In this document: positions 25,052 through 33,765 of the stretch, piece after piece | How the letters are laid out: each line of letters begins with the position of its first letter | Position numbering within the stretch: position 1 is the first letter of the stretch | Assembly (NCBI GenBank): GCA_028277105.1 | Contig: JANQHO010000056.1 | Span: forward strand, 1 to 55,565 | Length of the DNA stretch: 55,565 nt | Origin: Owenweeksia sp. | GTDB taxonomy: Bacteria > Bacteroidota > Bacteroidia > Flavobacteriales > Schleiferiaceae | Direction: 5' to 3' | Notes under the pieces: model-generated | Databases searched by the model: none | What the model was told of the DNA's origin: nothing | Seen by the model: only the letters and a program-made list of their open reading frames with translations | Position numbers and translations under genes: made by a program

Positions 25052-25963
25052 TTATACTCTTTGAAGTCTTTCCTTAAAACTTTTGCCAATAAACAAGCCT
25101 TTTAGCATCAATACCTGTAACCTTGCTATTAAGTTTACCCTATTATCTAATGTTTGATAATCATTATTTTTCATAAAATCCTCAATCCCTTTCTCTATCA
25201 AGGCTGCCTGATCATTGTTTATGGACTTGCTCCATTTACCTTTATTGGAGGAATTTAAAGGCTTAGAGATATTCTGTTTCCATTTGGCTTCATCAATGGC
25301 TACCAATTCATTACTTTTTTTGTAGAACTCGAGCATTTGAGGCTGAAATTCTATGTCCAGGCTTTTCAATATCCTTTTAAGCTCTACTTCTGGTTTTTCT
25401 ATCAAATCTTCATACCTCAGTTCAATAAACCTATCATTAAAATGTTTCTTTCCGTCCTTTCCTACTTTTTTAATGTAATACTGATACTCTGCCACATGAA
25501 AGTTTAAACTTCTTTTACTGCCCCATTCAGTTTTGAGTCTGGAGGCTATGACATCCCTCGGATCCCTCTTTATATTTATTAAGTACGATTGTGGAAACAA
25601 ATATTTCAAATGAGGGATATATCTTACATATTCTGTATCCTTATCTCCTATACACACAATATCCGGGCTGTCACTTTCCATTATTTTTAAAAACAACTGC
25701 TTTAAATCATCCAGTGAGTTGAAATCAGAGGCAAGTACTGCTTCCCTCTTTGAAGCATTTAATCGATTCAGGTAAACATCGTGTTTTATTTTTTCCTCAT
25801 TTACCTTTTTCCCTGTCAAATAGCGGAGAATATATCTTTTAAAAAAATGTGTCTCAGGAGGAAAATTGATCTGGTTATGAGCATGAAGCATACTCTGTAA
25901 AATCGTAGTGCCCGAGCGACCCACCCCTGTTAAAAAAACTATTTTCTTTTCTTTCTTACTCAT
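25052..25963 (-). CDS. Sulfotransferase family protein
   Basis: A 303-residue PAPS-dependent sulfotransferase. The 5'-phosphosulfate loop is FLTGVGRSGTTILQSML (10-26), and the 3'-phosphate motif is LINIKRDPRDVIASRLKTEWG (about 132-152). RYEDLIEKPEVELKRILKSL in the C-terminal part is the widely conserved family block, followed by SNKGKWSKSI for PAPS closure. No signal peptide; cytoplasmic. It is distinct from the sulfotransferase at 15123 and from the truncated one at 20100, so at least three different enzymes of this class have been present in the locus. It lies 141 bp downstream of the wecB-like gene on the same strand. Confidence 0.88.
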   Translation of the reverse strand: MSKKEKKIVFLTGVGRSGTTILQSMLHAHNQINFPPETHFFKRYILRYLTGKKVNEEKIKHDVYLNRLNASKREAVLASDFNSLDDLKQLFLKIMESDSPDIVCIGDKDTEYVRYIPHLKYLFPQSYLINIKRDPRDVIASRLKTEWGSKRSLNFHVAEYQYYIKKVGKDGKKHFNDRFIELRYEDLIEKPEVELKRILKSLDIEFQPQMLEFYKKSNELVAIDEAKWKQNISKPLNSSNKGKWSKSINNDQAALIEKGIEDFMKNNDYQTLDNRVNLIARLQVLMLKGLFIGKSFKERLQRV

Positions 25964-26104
25964 TTGTGGTACAAAGCCTTAATGTTTGGCTTTGGAGCTC
26001 AAAAGTCCTAAATTTTCGATTATTATCCCTTACAAGGAAGGTAAAGTTCCTCCTTTGTAGAGTGGGAAAGCAGCAGAAAGAATTGTTTCAATCACTCTTA
26101 AACT

Positions 26105-27172
26105 CTACGACAAATAACTGAACAGGGCTTCGGCTATCAATTCCCCGGTATTACCATCACCATAAGGTTTTACCTTACAGTTGAATGTTTTTGATAGCAA
26201 TGCGCTTAAAGCTTCTAAAATTCTTTCCGTATTGAGACTAGTAAGCCAGTTTACCTTAAGATCAACCAGTTCTTTCCATTCCGTATTATTGCGTAAAGTA
26301 ATACAGTATCGCTCAGCATAAAAAGCTTCTTTTTGTAAACCTCCCGAATCGGTCATTACTAAGCTGCATTGATTCAATAAATAAAGCATTTCAAAATAGC
26401 CAACGGGCTCTATCAGCTCAATTCCAGGAGTAATACCATATAAATCCAATTTCTTTCTGGTTCCCGGATGGCAGGGAAAAACAATGGGAATTTCGTTGTG
26501 TAAAGTCCCCACAAATTGAAAAAAGCTGGCTAATTCATCGGCATTTTCCAGGTTTTCCTGTCGGTGCAGGGTAAGAAGTATGAACTCATCCGGGAGGTGA
26601 TACATTTTAGGTTTTAAGGCCTTCTTTTTGTAGTAAAGGAAAGCATCATACATAATATCTCCCACCTTTAATATTTGATTTTCCGGTTTGTCCAGGCCTT
26701 CCATCTGCAGATTTTTGAATGCTACTTCTCCTGTGACGAAAAAGAACTGGCTGAGTGTATCTGTTACTACCCGGTTCACCTCTTCAGGCATACGCATGTC
26801 AAAACTTCGCATACCCGCCTCAATATGAGCTACCGGAATATTCAATTTGGCGGCAGCTAAAGCTCCGGCCAGAGTTGAATTGGTATCTCCGTAAACAATC
26901 ACTATACGCGGCTTTTCCCTTAATAAGACCTTTTCTAACTCTATCAGCATTTTTCCCGTCATAGCAGCATGGCTCATACTATTGATCCCCAGGCTATAAT
27001 CGGGCTCGGGAATATCCATTTCCCTGAAAAAAGAAGCACTCATATTATAGTCGTAGTGCTGACCGGTATGAACGATCACTTCTTTTAGCTGCGGATATTT
27101 TTTTAGTGCCCTGCTAAGCACTGCTGCTTTTATAAACTGGGGGCGGGCACCAACTATAGTTACCAATTTCAT
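26105..27172 (-). CDS. wecB: UDP-N-acetylglucosamine 2-epimerase (non-hydrolysing)
   Basis: A 355-residue enzyme that interconverts UDP-GlcNAc and UDP-ManNAc. Family marks are KLVTIVGARPQFIKAAVL (2-19), VHTGQHYDYNMS (35-46), VYGDTNSTLAGALAA, HIEAGMRSFDMRMPEEVNR with the catalytic acidic residues, LTLHRQENL, and TDSGGLQKEA at the UDP-binding end. Length is normal. The product would supply ManNAc-type sugars to the glycan made by this locus. It is the outermost sugar-nucleotide gene on this side and diverges from the T9SS cargo gene with 99 bp between. Confidence 0.93.
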   Translation of the reverse strand: MKLVTIVGARPQFIKAAVLSRALKKYPQLKEVIVHTGQHYDYNMSASFFREMDIPEPDYSLGINSMSHAAMTGKMLIELEKVLLREKPRIVIVYGDTNSTLAGALAAAKLNIPVAHIEAGMRSFDMRMPEEVNRVVTDTLSQFFFVTGEVAFKNLQMEGLDKPENQILKVGDIMYDAFLYYKKKALKPKMYHLPDEFILLTLHRQENLENADELASFFQFVGTLHNEIPIVFPCHPGTRKKLDLYGITPGIELIEPVGYFEMLYLLNQCSLVMTDSGGLQKEAFYAERYCITLRNNTEWKELVDLKVNWLTSLNTERILEALSALLSKTFNCKVKPYGDGNTGELIAEALFSYLS

Positions 27173-27271
27173 CTGACTAACATATCAATCATTCTTATAC
27201 TTACATACATCGTTTTAGCAGTTCTATACATTTATTTTCCTGTCTTTTTTCATCAGATATATTTTCGTTTT

Positions 27272-30154
27272 ATGAGAAAACGAAATTTTATTCTGTTATT
27301 TTTATTCTTACTGGTGAGTCATTTCATGCGTGGGCAATCATTTACGCATACTTCACTTTCTCAAATTTCCGATACAAGAGGAATAACTATTGGCAATCTG
27401 GATAATAACTCTTTCCCAGATTTGTTTTTTTCTAACTTAAATAACGATAACAACGAGTTTTATCTGAATTGGAAAGATACCTTAATAAAGATAATTTCGG
27501 GATTGGGCAATATTAACGATCGTACAAATTCTTCAACCATTGGGGATTATGACAATGATTGCCAACCTGATATCTTTCTGTCTAATGGAGGAGGAGGAGC
27601 TTTTGGATCTTTAGCAAATAATAATATGCAAAAAAATGCTCCTTATGCCAATTTTTCATCTATCAGTAATAGCTTGACCTCTTCTGCTTTACATACTACC
27701 AGTGCTGCCTGGGGTGACTTTGACAATGACGGAGACCTGGATATTTACATTACTAATTTCAATAGCCAAAATAATCAACTGTTCCAGAATGATGGGAATG
27801 GCGTTTTCAATTCAGTTACGGGACAAAGTCTGGTACAGAATGGTAATAATTCCACTAGTTGTTCGTGGATGGATTATGATAATGATGATGATCTGGATTT
27901 GTTTGTTGTAAATGCGGCAAACAGTAATAACGAACTCTACCGCCAGGATAGTTCGGGGTATTTTACAAGAATATTAACCGGAAGTGTTACCAATGACGGA
28001 GGATCATCTTTTAGTGACAGTTGGGGAGATTACAATAATGATGGATTTTTAGACCTGTTTATTGCCAATTCTGTTAATGGAGTAAATTTTCTCTATGAGA
28101 ACTTAGGAAATGGTTCTTTCTTAAAAGTTGCCTCTATTAATGTTGTAACTGAAAACAGTTATTCTACAAGTTCTGCCTGGGCTGATCTTAACAATGACGG
28201 CTATTTGGATCTTATAGTTGGAAATGGCCGAACCTTACCGGGCAATGTCAATAGAAATTTTGTTTATATCAATAATGGTAACGAAACCTTTACAAAATTA
28301 AATAATGATCCTATAGTGGATCACCTTCATTCCACCACTGCAATTGCAACCTCTGATCTTAATCGTGACGGAGCAATTGATGTTGTAATGGCATCACGCA
28401 ATCAAAAAAATGATATTTATTATAATCAGGGAAATAGCAATAATTTTTTTAGTTGTGAGCTTCTTGGTACAAGTTCCAACAAGATGGCTTATGGTGCAAA
28501 AGTTAAAATCAAGGTAGATCTAAATAATAACGGTAACCCTAGTTGGCAATACCGTGAACTCATGTCAAATTCAGGAGGGGATGCTCAATCAGGTACCGAT
28601 ATTCATTTTGGTCTCAAATCAGCAACCACAGTTGATTCTCTGCTTATTAAATGGCCTTCTGGCCTACAATGTGTTTTTACAAATCTTCCGGTAAACGGTT
28701 TCTTCCGGATTAAAGAAGGTGTCTGTACTATCGACACCATCATTGCTGCTAATTACAATGTGACGTCCCATCTTCTCAATGCTACTTTTACCAATACTTC
28801 TACGGGGCCAATTACTTCCTACCTTTGGGATTTTGGTAATGGTGACTCGAGTAGTATACCTGATCCAAACTATAAATACAACCAACCGGGAACCTATAAG
28901 GTATGCCTTACCATTTATGATGATTATTGCAGATGGGACTCCATCTGCAAGATCATAGAAATATGCCCTGACACTAATCAACTGGGATTTACCCATTCTG
29001 CCATTGGCCGTAATCTCAATTTCACTGATACTTCAATAGCAAATGCCTTTGGTTTTTATTGGGATTTTGGTGATGGAACAACTGATACTGGAAAATCGGT
29101 CAATCACATTTACACTGCGTCAGGATATTATAATGTATGCTTAACCGTGGAAGACTCTTGCAGGTCAAAATCTATTTGTAAAAATATCCAGGTTTGTAAT
29201 GATACCATTCTAGCAAATTTTGGTTCTTCGGCTACTGGCTACGTAGCTGACTTTTCAGATTCATCAGTTAATGCCACTTCCTGGAGTTGGGATTTTGGCG
29301 ATGGAAGCCCTGTAAGCAATTCTCAAAACCCCAGTCATATTTATACCAACCCAGGAGTATATTATGTCTGTTTAACTATCAGTGATGCCTGTACCAATAA
29401 TACTTATTGTGATAGTATTGAAATATGCCTGGATTCCCTCATAGCTGGTTTTTCCTTCACTTCCAATGGCAACATATTTAATTTCAATCAAAATATATCA
29501 AATGCAAGCTCCTATCTCTGGGATTTTGGTGATGGTAATTTAAGTGTTCTGCCTAATCCTAATCATTTATTCCAAACTTATGGAGATTACTTGGTATGCC
29601 TTACTGTTTCCAATGATTGTTCTACTGACTCCGTTTGTCAGTGGATTTCTGTTTGTCCATACAATGTCCAGGCCGATTTTACTTATCAATCAGTCGTTAC
29701 CCAAACCAATATTCAGTTTACAGATAACAGTACCGATGCTGTTTCTCATTATTGGGATTTTGATGACGGCACCTTCAGCACCTTAAAAAATCCGGTTAAA
29801 TTTTTCAGCACAGCCGGTGTTTATGATGTATGTCTTACGGCAACTGACTCATGTGGAAATACAGATACCACCTGTAAGTTTGTTTCGGTTTTTATAGGGC
29901 TGGATGAATATGAAATAGATGCAGAATATAACATTTACCCCAACCCTGTAAAAAGTATGGTTACTGTTTCTATGCCAAAATCTATCACTACTTCAACAAG
30001 CTTGGAATTGACGACTGTTTCTGGAAAAAAAGTTATAACTAGGAATTTCAAGGAAAGGGTTGATCTGGACTTATCACATCTCCCTCCGGGGATTTATATA
30101 TTGAAGTTGATTACTGAAGGCAGGTTCTTCACACAAAAACTTGTAAAAGACTAG
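27272..30154 (+). CDS. Secreted VCBS/ASPIC-UnbV/PKD-repeat protein with T9SS type A sorting domain
   Basis: A 960-residue secreted protein. Order of parts: signal peptide (1-21, ...FLLVSHFMRGQ); about six VCBS/FG-GAP repeats with DxDxDGxxD-type calcium loops (WGDFDNDGDLDIYI, WGDYNNDGFLDLFI, WADLNNDGYLDLIV) over about 30-385; an ASPIC/UnbV domain (GAKVKIKVDLNNN...DSLLIKWPSG) to about 485; five PKD domains, each with a YLWDFGNG-type core and a VCLT strand; and a C-terminal type A sorting domain (NIYPNPVKSMVTVS...LPPGIYILKL...QKLVKD). It is expected to pass the outer membrane by type IX secretion and stay at the surface. Each PKD repeat is bracketed by paired cysteines. The stop overlaps the convergent DUF4834 gene by 4 bases. 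Confidence 0.92.
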   Translation: MRKRNFILLFLFLLVSHFMRGQSFTHTSLSQISDTRGITIGNLDNNSFPDLFFSNLNNDNNEFYLNWKDTLIKIISGLGNINDRTNSSTIGDYDNDCQPDIFLSNGGGGAFGSLANNNMQKNAPYANFSSISNSLTSSALHTTSAAWGDFDNDGDLDIYITNFNSQNNQLFQNDGNGVFNSVTGQSLVQNGNNSTSCSWMDYDNDDDLDLFVVNAANSNNELYRQDSSGYFTRILTGSVTNDGGSSFSDSWGDYNNDGFLDLFIANSVNGVNFLYENLGNGSFLKVASINVVTENSYSTSSAWADLNNDGYLDLIVGNGRTLPGNVNRNFVYINNGNETFTKLNNDPIVDHLHSTTAIATSDLNRDGAIDVVMASRNQKNDIYYNQGNSNNFFSCELLGTSSNKMAYGAKVKIKVDLNNNGNPSWQYRELMSNSGGDAQSGTDIHFGLKSATTVDSLLIKWPSGLQCVFTNLPVNGFFRIKEGVCTIDTIIAANYNVTSHLLNATFTNTSTGPITSYLWDFGNGDSSSIPDPNYKYNQPGTYKVCLTIYDDYCRWDSICKIIEICPDTNQLGFTHSAIGRNLNFTDTSIANAFGFYWDFGDGTTDTGKSVNHIYTASGYYNVCLTVEDSCRSKSICKNIQVCNDTILANFGSSATGYVADFSDSSVNATSWSWDFGDGSPVSNSQNPSHIYTNPGVYYVCLTISDACTNNTYCDSIEICLDSLIAGFSFTSNGNIFNFNQNISNASSYLWDFGDGNLSVLPNPNHLFQTYGDYLVCLTVSNDCSTDSVCQWISVCPYNVQADFTYQSVVTQTNIQFTDNSTDAVSHYWDFDDGTFSTLKNPVKFFSTAGVYDVCLTATDSCGNTDTTCKFVSVFIGLDEYEIDAEYNIYPNPVKSMVTVSMPKSITTSTSLELTTVSGKKVITRNFKERVDLDLSHLPPGIYILKLITEGRFFTQKLVKD

Positions 30155-30393
30155 TCTTCTTTAACTTCCTCATAATCAATATACTCCCCTACCGATTTAT
30201 TGTCTTTCCTGCCTTTTTCCGGATTGTAGGTAACAGTGATATTTCCCTGTCTTTTTTGCCCGAAAGGATTGGCACTCCTCGGGTTACCTCCATTGGCGTA
30301 GCCCTCTCTGAATGGACGCAGGAAGATATTCTTCACGATGAAGTAAAGAAGATAAAAGAAAAGTCCGAATAATATAAGTTTAGCTAATCCCAC
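30151..30393 (-). CDS. DUF4834 family small membrane protein
   Basis: An 80-residue protein with one N-terminal membrane helix (about 3-22, LAKLILFGLFFYLLYFIVKNIF) and a charged, disordered cytoplasmic tail (NPEKGRKDNKSVGEYIDYEEVKED). The IDYEEVKED ending and helix fit the Bacteroidota DUF4834 family, whose function is unknown. It shares one base with the carB stop (TAATG), indicating translational coupling with carbamoyl-phosphate synthase, a link I cannot explain functionally. Confidence 0.75.
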   Translation of the reverse strand: MGLAKLILFGLFFYLLYFIVKNIFLRPFREGYANGGNPRSANPFGQKRQGNITVTYNPEKGRKDNKSVGEYIDYEEVKED

Positions 30394-33242
30394 TATTTAC
30401 TTAAGTATAAATTACGTTCTGAATAAATTTTCTTAAACACCGGATCCCTCAAGTTCTCAATAAAATAAATTGCTTCCCCGGTTGATTTCATTTCTGGCCC
30501 CAGATTTTTATTTACATCCGGGAACTTGTTAAACGAAAAAACGGGCTGTTTTATAGCCCAGCCCTTTTTCTTAGGATTAAACTGAAAATCTTTCAGTTTA
30601 TTTTTCCTTAACATAACTTTAGTTGCATAGTTCACGTAAGGCTCGTCATAAGCTTTGGCTATAAAAGGAACGGTACGCGATGCCCTTGGGTTGGCTTCAA
30701 TAATGTAAACCTGATCATCCTTGATCGCAAATTGGATGTTGATCAAACCCACTGTGTTCAAAGCTAAAGCTATTTTGCGGGTGTGATCTTCTATTTGCTG
30801 AATAATAAGGTCGCCTAAGTTGAATGGTGGCAAAGTAGCATTGCTGTCCCCTGAGTGGATACCACATGGTTCTACATGTTCCATTATACCGATAATATAG
30901 ACCTCTTCTCCGTCACAAATAGCATCGGCTTCGGCTTCTATCGCTCCATCTAGATAATGGTCGAGTAAAACCCGGTTCCCGGGGATATTTTTGAATAACT
31001 CCACCACGTGGTGCTCCAGTTCATCCTGGTTGATAACAATCTTCATCCCCTGGCCACCCAATACATAAGAAGGTCTCACCAGAATAGGAAAACCTAACTC
31101 TTCGGCCAATTCCCTGGCTTCTTCAGCATTAGTAATCACTCCAAACCTGGGGTAAGGAATATCATTATCCCTTAAAAGTCCTGAAAAACTACCCCGGTCT
31201 TCAGCAAGGTCAAGGGATTTATAGCTGGTACCTACAATTGGAATATTATACCGATCCAGTTTCTCGGCCAGCTTCAAGGCAGTTTGACCGCCCAATTGCA
31301 CAATTACCCCTTCGGGCTTTTCGTGAAGGATAATATCATAGATGTGTTCCCAGAATACTGGTTCGAAATAAAGCTTATCGGCTGTATCAAAGTCGGTAGA
31401 AACTGTTTCAGGATTACAGTTGATCATTATGGTTTCATAGCCACATTCCCTGGCCGCCAAAACTCCGTGTACACAACAATAATCAAATTCTATCCCCTGT
31501 CCTATGCGGTTAGGGCCCGATCCTAATACAATTATTTTAGGCCTGTCAGAACAAATGCTTTCATTTTCAGGATAAAGCTCTCCTTTCTCATTTTCCATTT
31601 CTATTTCAAAAGTGGAATAGTAATAAGGAGTTTGAGCCTGAAATTCGGCTGCACAGGTATCAACCAGCTTCCATACCCGTTTAATGCCCATTTCCGTGCG
31701 TTTCTTATGTAGCTCACTTTCCAGCTTTCCTATCATATAGGCTATTTGCCGGTCGGCAAAGCCTTTCATTTTGGCCTCCAGCAATAATTCCCCGGGCAAG
31801 GTATCAAGGGTGTGTTCTTCTATCCTTTCCTGTATACGTGCCAGTTCCTCAATCTGTTTAAGGAACCACATATCGATGCGGGTAATCTCATGGATCCTTC
31901 GTAGTGGTATGCCCAATTGAATGGCATCATAAATCACAAAAACCCGGTTCCAACTGGCTTTTTCCAGCATTTCCAGTACTTTGTCCTGGTCGGTATACCC
32001 TTTCCCATCTGCTCCTAAACCATTTCTTTTTACTTCCAGCGATTGGGCAGCCTTGTGTAACGCCTCCTGGAAAGAACGGCCAATTCCCATTACCTCACCC
32101 ACTGATTTCATTTGTAGCCCCAACCTGCGATCAGCTCCTTCAAACTTGTCGAAATTCCAGCGCGGTATTTTTACGATCACATAGTCAAGGGTTGGCTCAA
32201 AATAGGCGCTGGTAGTTTTGGTGATCTGGTTATTCAACTCATCCAGGTTATAACCTATAGCCAGTTTTGCTGCTATTTTGGCAATGGGATAACCCGTGGC
32301 TTTGGAAGCCAGGGCCGAAGAACGGGAAACCCTGGGATTGATCTCAATAGCTACAATATCTTCATTTTCATCCGGGCTAACGGCAAACTGAACGTTACAA
32401 CCTCCGGCAAAAGTCCCGATAGAACGCATCATATAAATGGCCATATCGCGCATTTTCTGGTAAGTAGTGTCGGAGAGTGTCATGGCAGGAGCTACTGTAA
32501 TAGAATCACCGGTATGTATGCCCATGGGATCCATATTTTCTATGGAACAAATAATGATCACATTGTCGTTATTATCTCTCAGAAGCTCCAACTCGAATTC
32601 TTTCCAGCCCAGCAGGGCTTTGTCGATCATCACCTCATGAATAGGCGAGGCCTCCAAACCGCGGGACAGTGACTTCTCAAAATCATCTTTGTTAAAGACA
32701 AAAGTGGCCCCGGTCCCTCCCAGAGTAAAAGAAGGTCGGATACAGAGGGGAAAACCAAATTCCTGGGCTATTTCTTTTCCTTTAAGATAAGAGGTTGCTG
32801 TTTTGGAAGGTGCAACGGGAACGTCAATTTTTTCCATCAGTTGCTTAAATTCCTCTCTGTTTTCTGTGATGTTGATAGCATCAATATCCACTCCTATGAT
32901 CTTAACCCCGTACTCTTCCCATATACCCATACGGTCTGCTTCAATACAAAGATTAAGGGCAGTTTGACCGCCCATAGTAGGCAATACCGCATCAATTTCC
33001 TTCTCCTGCAATATTTTCTCGATCGATTCTACTTCAAGAGGGAGAAGATATACATTATCAGCTACTACCTTATCTGTCATAATGGTAGCGGGATTGGAAT
33101 TGATCAAGGTAACTTCTATTCCTTCCTCACGCAGGGAACGGGCGGCTTGTGAACCGGAGTAATCAAACTCACAAGCCTGACCTATAATAATAGGCCCACT
33201 ACCAATAATCAATACGGACTGGATGGAATTATCTTTAGGCAT
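30393..33242 (-). CDS. carB: Carbamoyl-phosphate synthase large subunit
   Basis: A 949-residue synthetase making carbamoyl phosphate from glutamine-derived ammonia, bicarbonate and two ATP, for pyrimidine and arginine synthesis. It has the two homologous ATP-grasp halves: SVLIIGSGPIIIGQACEFDYSG... with IRPSFTLGGTGATF in the first, and IIVLGSGPNRIGQGIEFDYCC... with VRPSYVLGGQGM in the second. AIEINPRVSRSSALASKATGYPIA and IIEANPRASRTVPFIAKAYD are the two metal-binding blocks. It ends soon after the second synthetase domain (...NLYLSK), about 120 residues short of the 1070-residue E. coli protein, so the C-terminal MGS-like allosteric domain is absent. carA is not in the window. An imperfect -7 (TAAATTTA) precedes the ATG. 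Confidence 0.96.
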   Translation of the reverse strand: MPKDNSIQSVLIIGSGPIIIGQACEFDYSGSQAARSLREEGIEVTLINSNPATIMTDKVVADNVYLLPLEVESIEKILQEKEIDAVLPTMGGQTALNLCIEADRMGIWEEYGVKIIGVDIDAINITENREEFKQLMEKIDVPVAPSKTATSYLKGKEIAQEFGFPLCIRPSFTLGGTGATFVFNKDDFEKSLSRGLEASPIHEVMIDKALLGWKEFELELLRDNNDNVIIICSIENMDPMGIHTGDSITVAPAMTLSDTTYQKMRDMAIYMMRSIGTFAGGCNVQFAVSPDENEDIVAIEINPRVSRSSALASKATGYPIAKIAAKLAIGYNLDELNNQITKTTSAYFEPTLDYVIVKIPRWNFDKFEGADRRLGLQMKSVGEVMGIGRSFQEALHKAAQSLEVKRNGLGADGKGYTDQDKVLEMLEKASWNRVFVIYDAIQLGIPLRRIHEITRIDMWFLKQIEELARIQERIEEHTLDTLPGELLLEAKMKGFADRQIAYMIGKLESELHKKRTEMGIKRVWKLVDTCAAEFQAQTPYYYSTFEIEMENEKGELYPENESICSDRPKIIVLGSGPNRIGQGIEFDYCCVHGVLAARECGYETIMINCNPETVSTDFDTADKLYFEPVFWEHIYDIILHEKPEGVIVQLGGQTALKLAEKLDRYNIPIVGTSYKSLDLAEDRGSFSGLLRDNDIPYPRFGVITNAEEARELAEELGFPILVRPSYVLGGQGMKIVINQDELEHHVVELFKNIPGNRVLLDHYLDGAIEAEADAICDGEEVYIIGIMEHVEPCGIHSGDSNATLPPFNLGDLIIQQIEDHTRKIALALNTVGLINIQFAIKDDQVYIIEANPRASRTVPFIAKAYDEPYVNYATKVMLRKNKLKDFQFNPKKKGWAIKQPVFSFNKFPDVNKNLGPEMKSTGEAIYFIENLRDPVFKKIYSERNLYLSK

Positions 33243-33297
33243 AATGATGTTTTACAGAAACTAAATTTAGCAATGAATTAAAAAGTGTGGTAAGATC

Positions 33298-33330
33298 AAA
33301 AAAAAAGGTGTTACCATGGGCAACACCTTT
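33298..33330 (-). terminator. Rho-independent terminator of rpmH
   Basis: Read on the minus strand, a 9-bp perfect stem AAAGGTGTT / AACACCTTT encloses a 9-nt loop and is followed by a run of Ts (nine T including the end of the stem). It starts 26 bp after the rpmH stop codon and lies 56 bp before the carB start, so it separates rpmH from carB. Confidence 0.85.
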
Positions 33331-33355
33331 CATCTATTATGAACAAAACTGCATC

Positions 33356-33514
33356 TTATCCTTTGTGGTTTCCTTCATCTGATACAGTAAGTTTCTTACG
33401 CCCTCTCGCTCTGCGGGAAGCCAATACCTTGCGTCCACCTACAGACGACATTCTATCACGAAAACCGTGTTTATTTTTTCTCTTTCTGTTTGAGGGTTGG
33501 TAAGTACGTTTCAT
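33356..33514 (-). CDS. rpmH: 50S ribosomal protein L34
   Basis: A 52-residue, very basic ribosomal protein that binds 23S rRNA in the large subunit. The sequence begins [20 protein letters not shown], has [21 protein letters not shown] (the conserved GRxVLxxRRxKGR block), and ends [11 protein letters not shown], slightly longer than the typical 46 residues as in other Bacteroidota. It has its own promoter (33560-33589) and terminator (33298-33330), so it is a single-gene unit. rnpA and dnaA, its partners in many bacteria, are not adjacent here. Confidence 0.97.
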   Translation of the reverse strand: MKRTYQPSNRKRKNKHGFRDRMSSVGGRKVLASRRARGRKKLTVSDEGNHKG

Positions 33515-33559
33515 TTCAATATATCTTTACCGTGTTTTGGCACTTCTAAATTCGGGCTG

Positions 33560-33589
33560 CAAATATAATGGCTTTTTGTAAAGTGACAA
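33560..33589 (-). promoter_or_regulatory. rpmH promoter (Bacteroidota -33/-7)
   Basis: On the minus strand TTG (33589-33587) is followed after exactly 19 bases by TATATTTG (33567-33560), a perfect match to the Bacteroidota primary-sigma -7 consensus TAnnTTTG at the usual spacing. The predicted start of transcription is about 5-8 bases further, leaving a leader of roughly 40 bases before the rpmH ATG. One of the two best promoters seen in the window. Confidence 0.7.
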
Positions 33590-33765
33590 TAGATAGTTTC
33601 AAGATATTGTTTGAAATATTGCAGCTACAAAACGATCTGGGTAAAAAGGAATTTTTCAAATATAGAATGACTCCAACTAAAGCGTTTTTTAAACTTACTT
33701 CCAATCACTAAATAGTTAGCTGATAAGAGAGTAAATGCTACAAATCCGGAATATTGAAATCTTTT

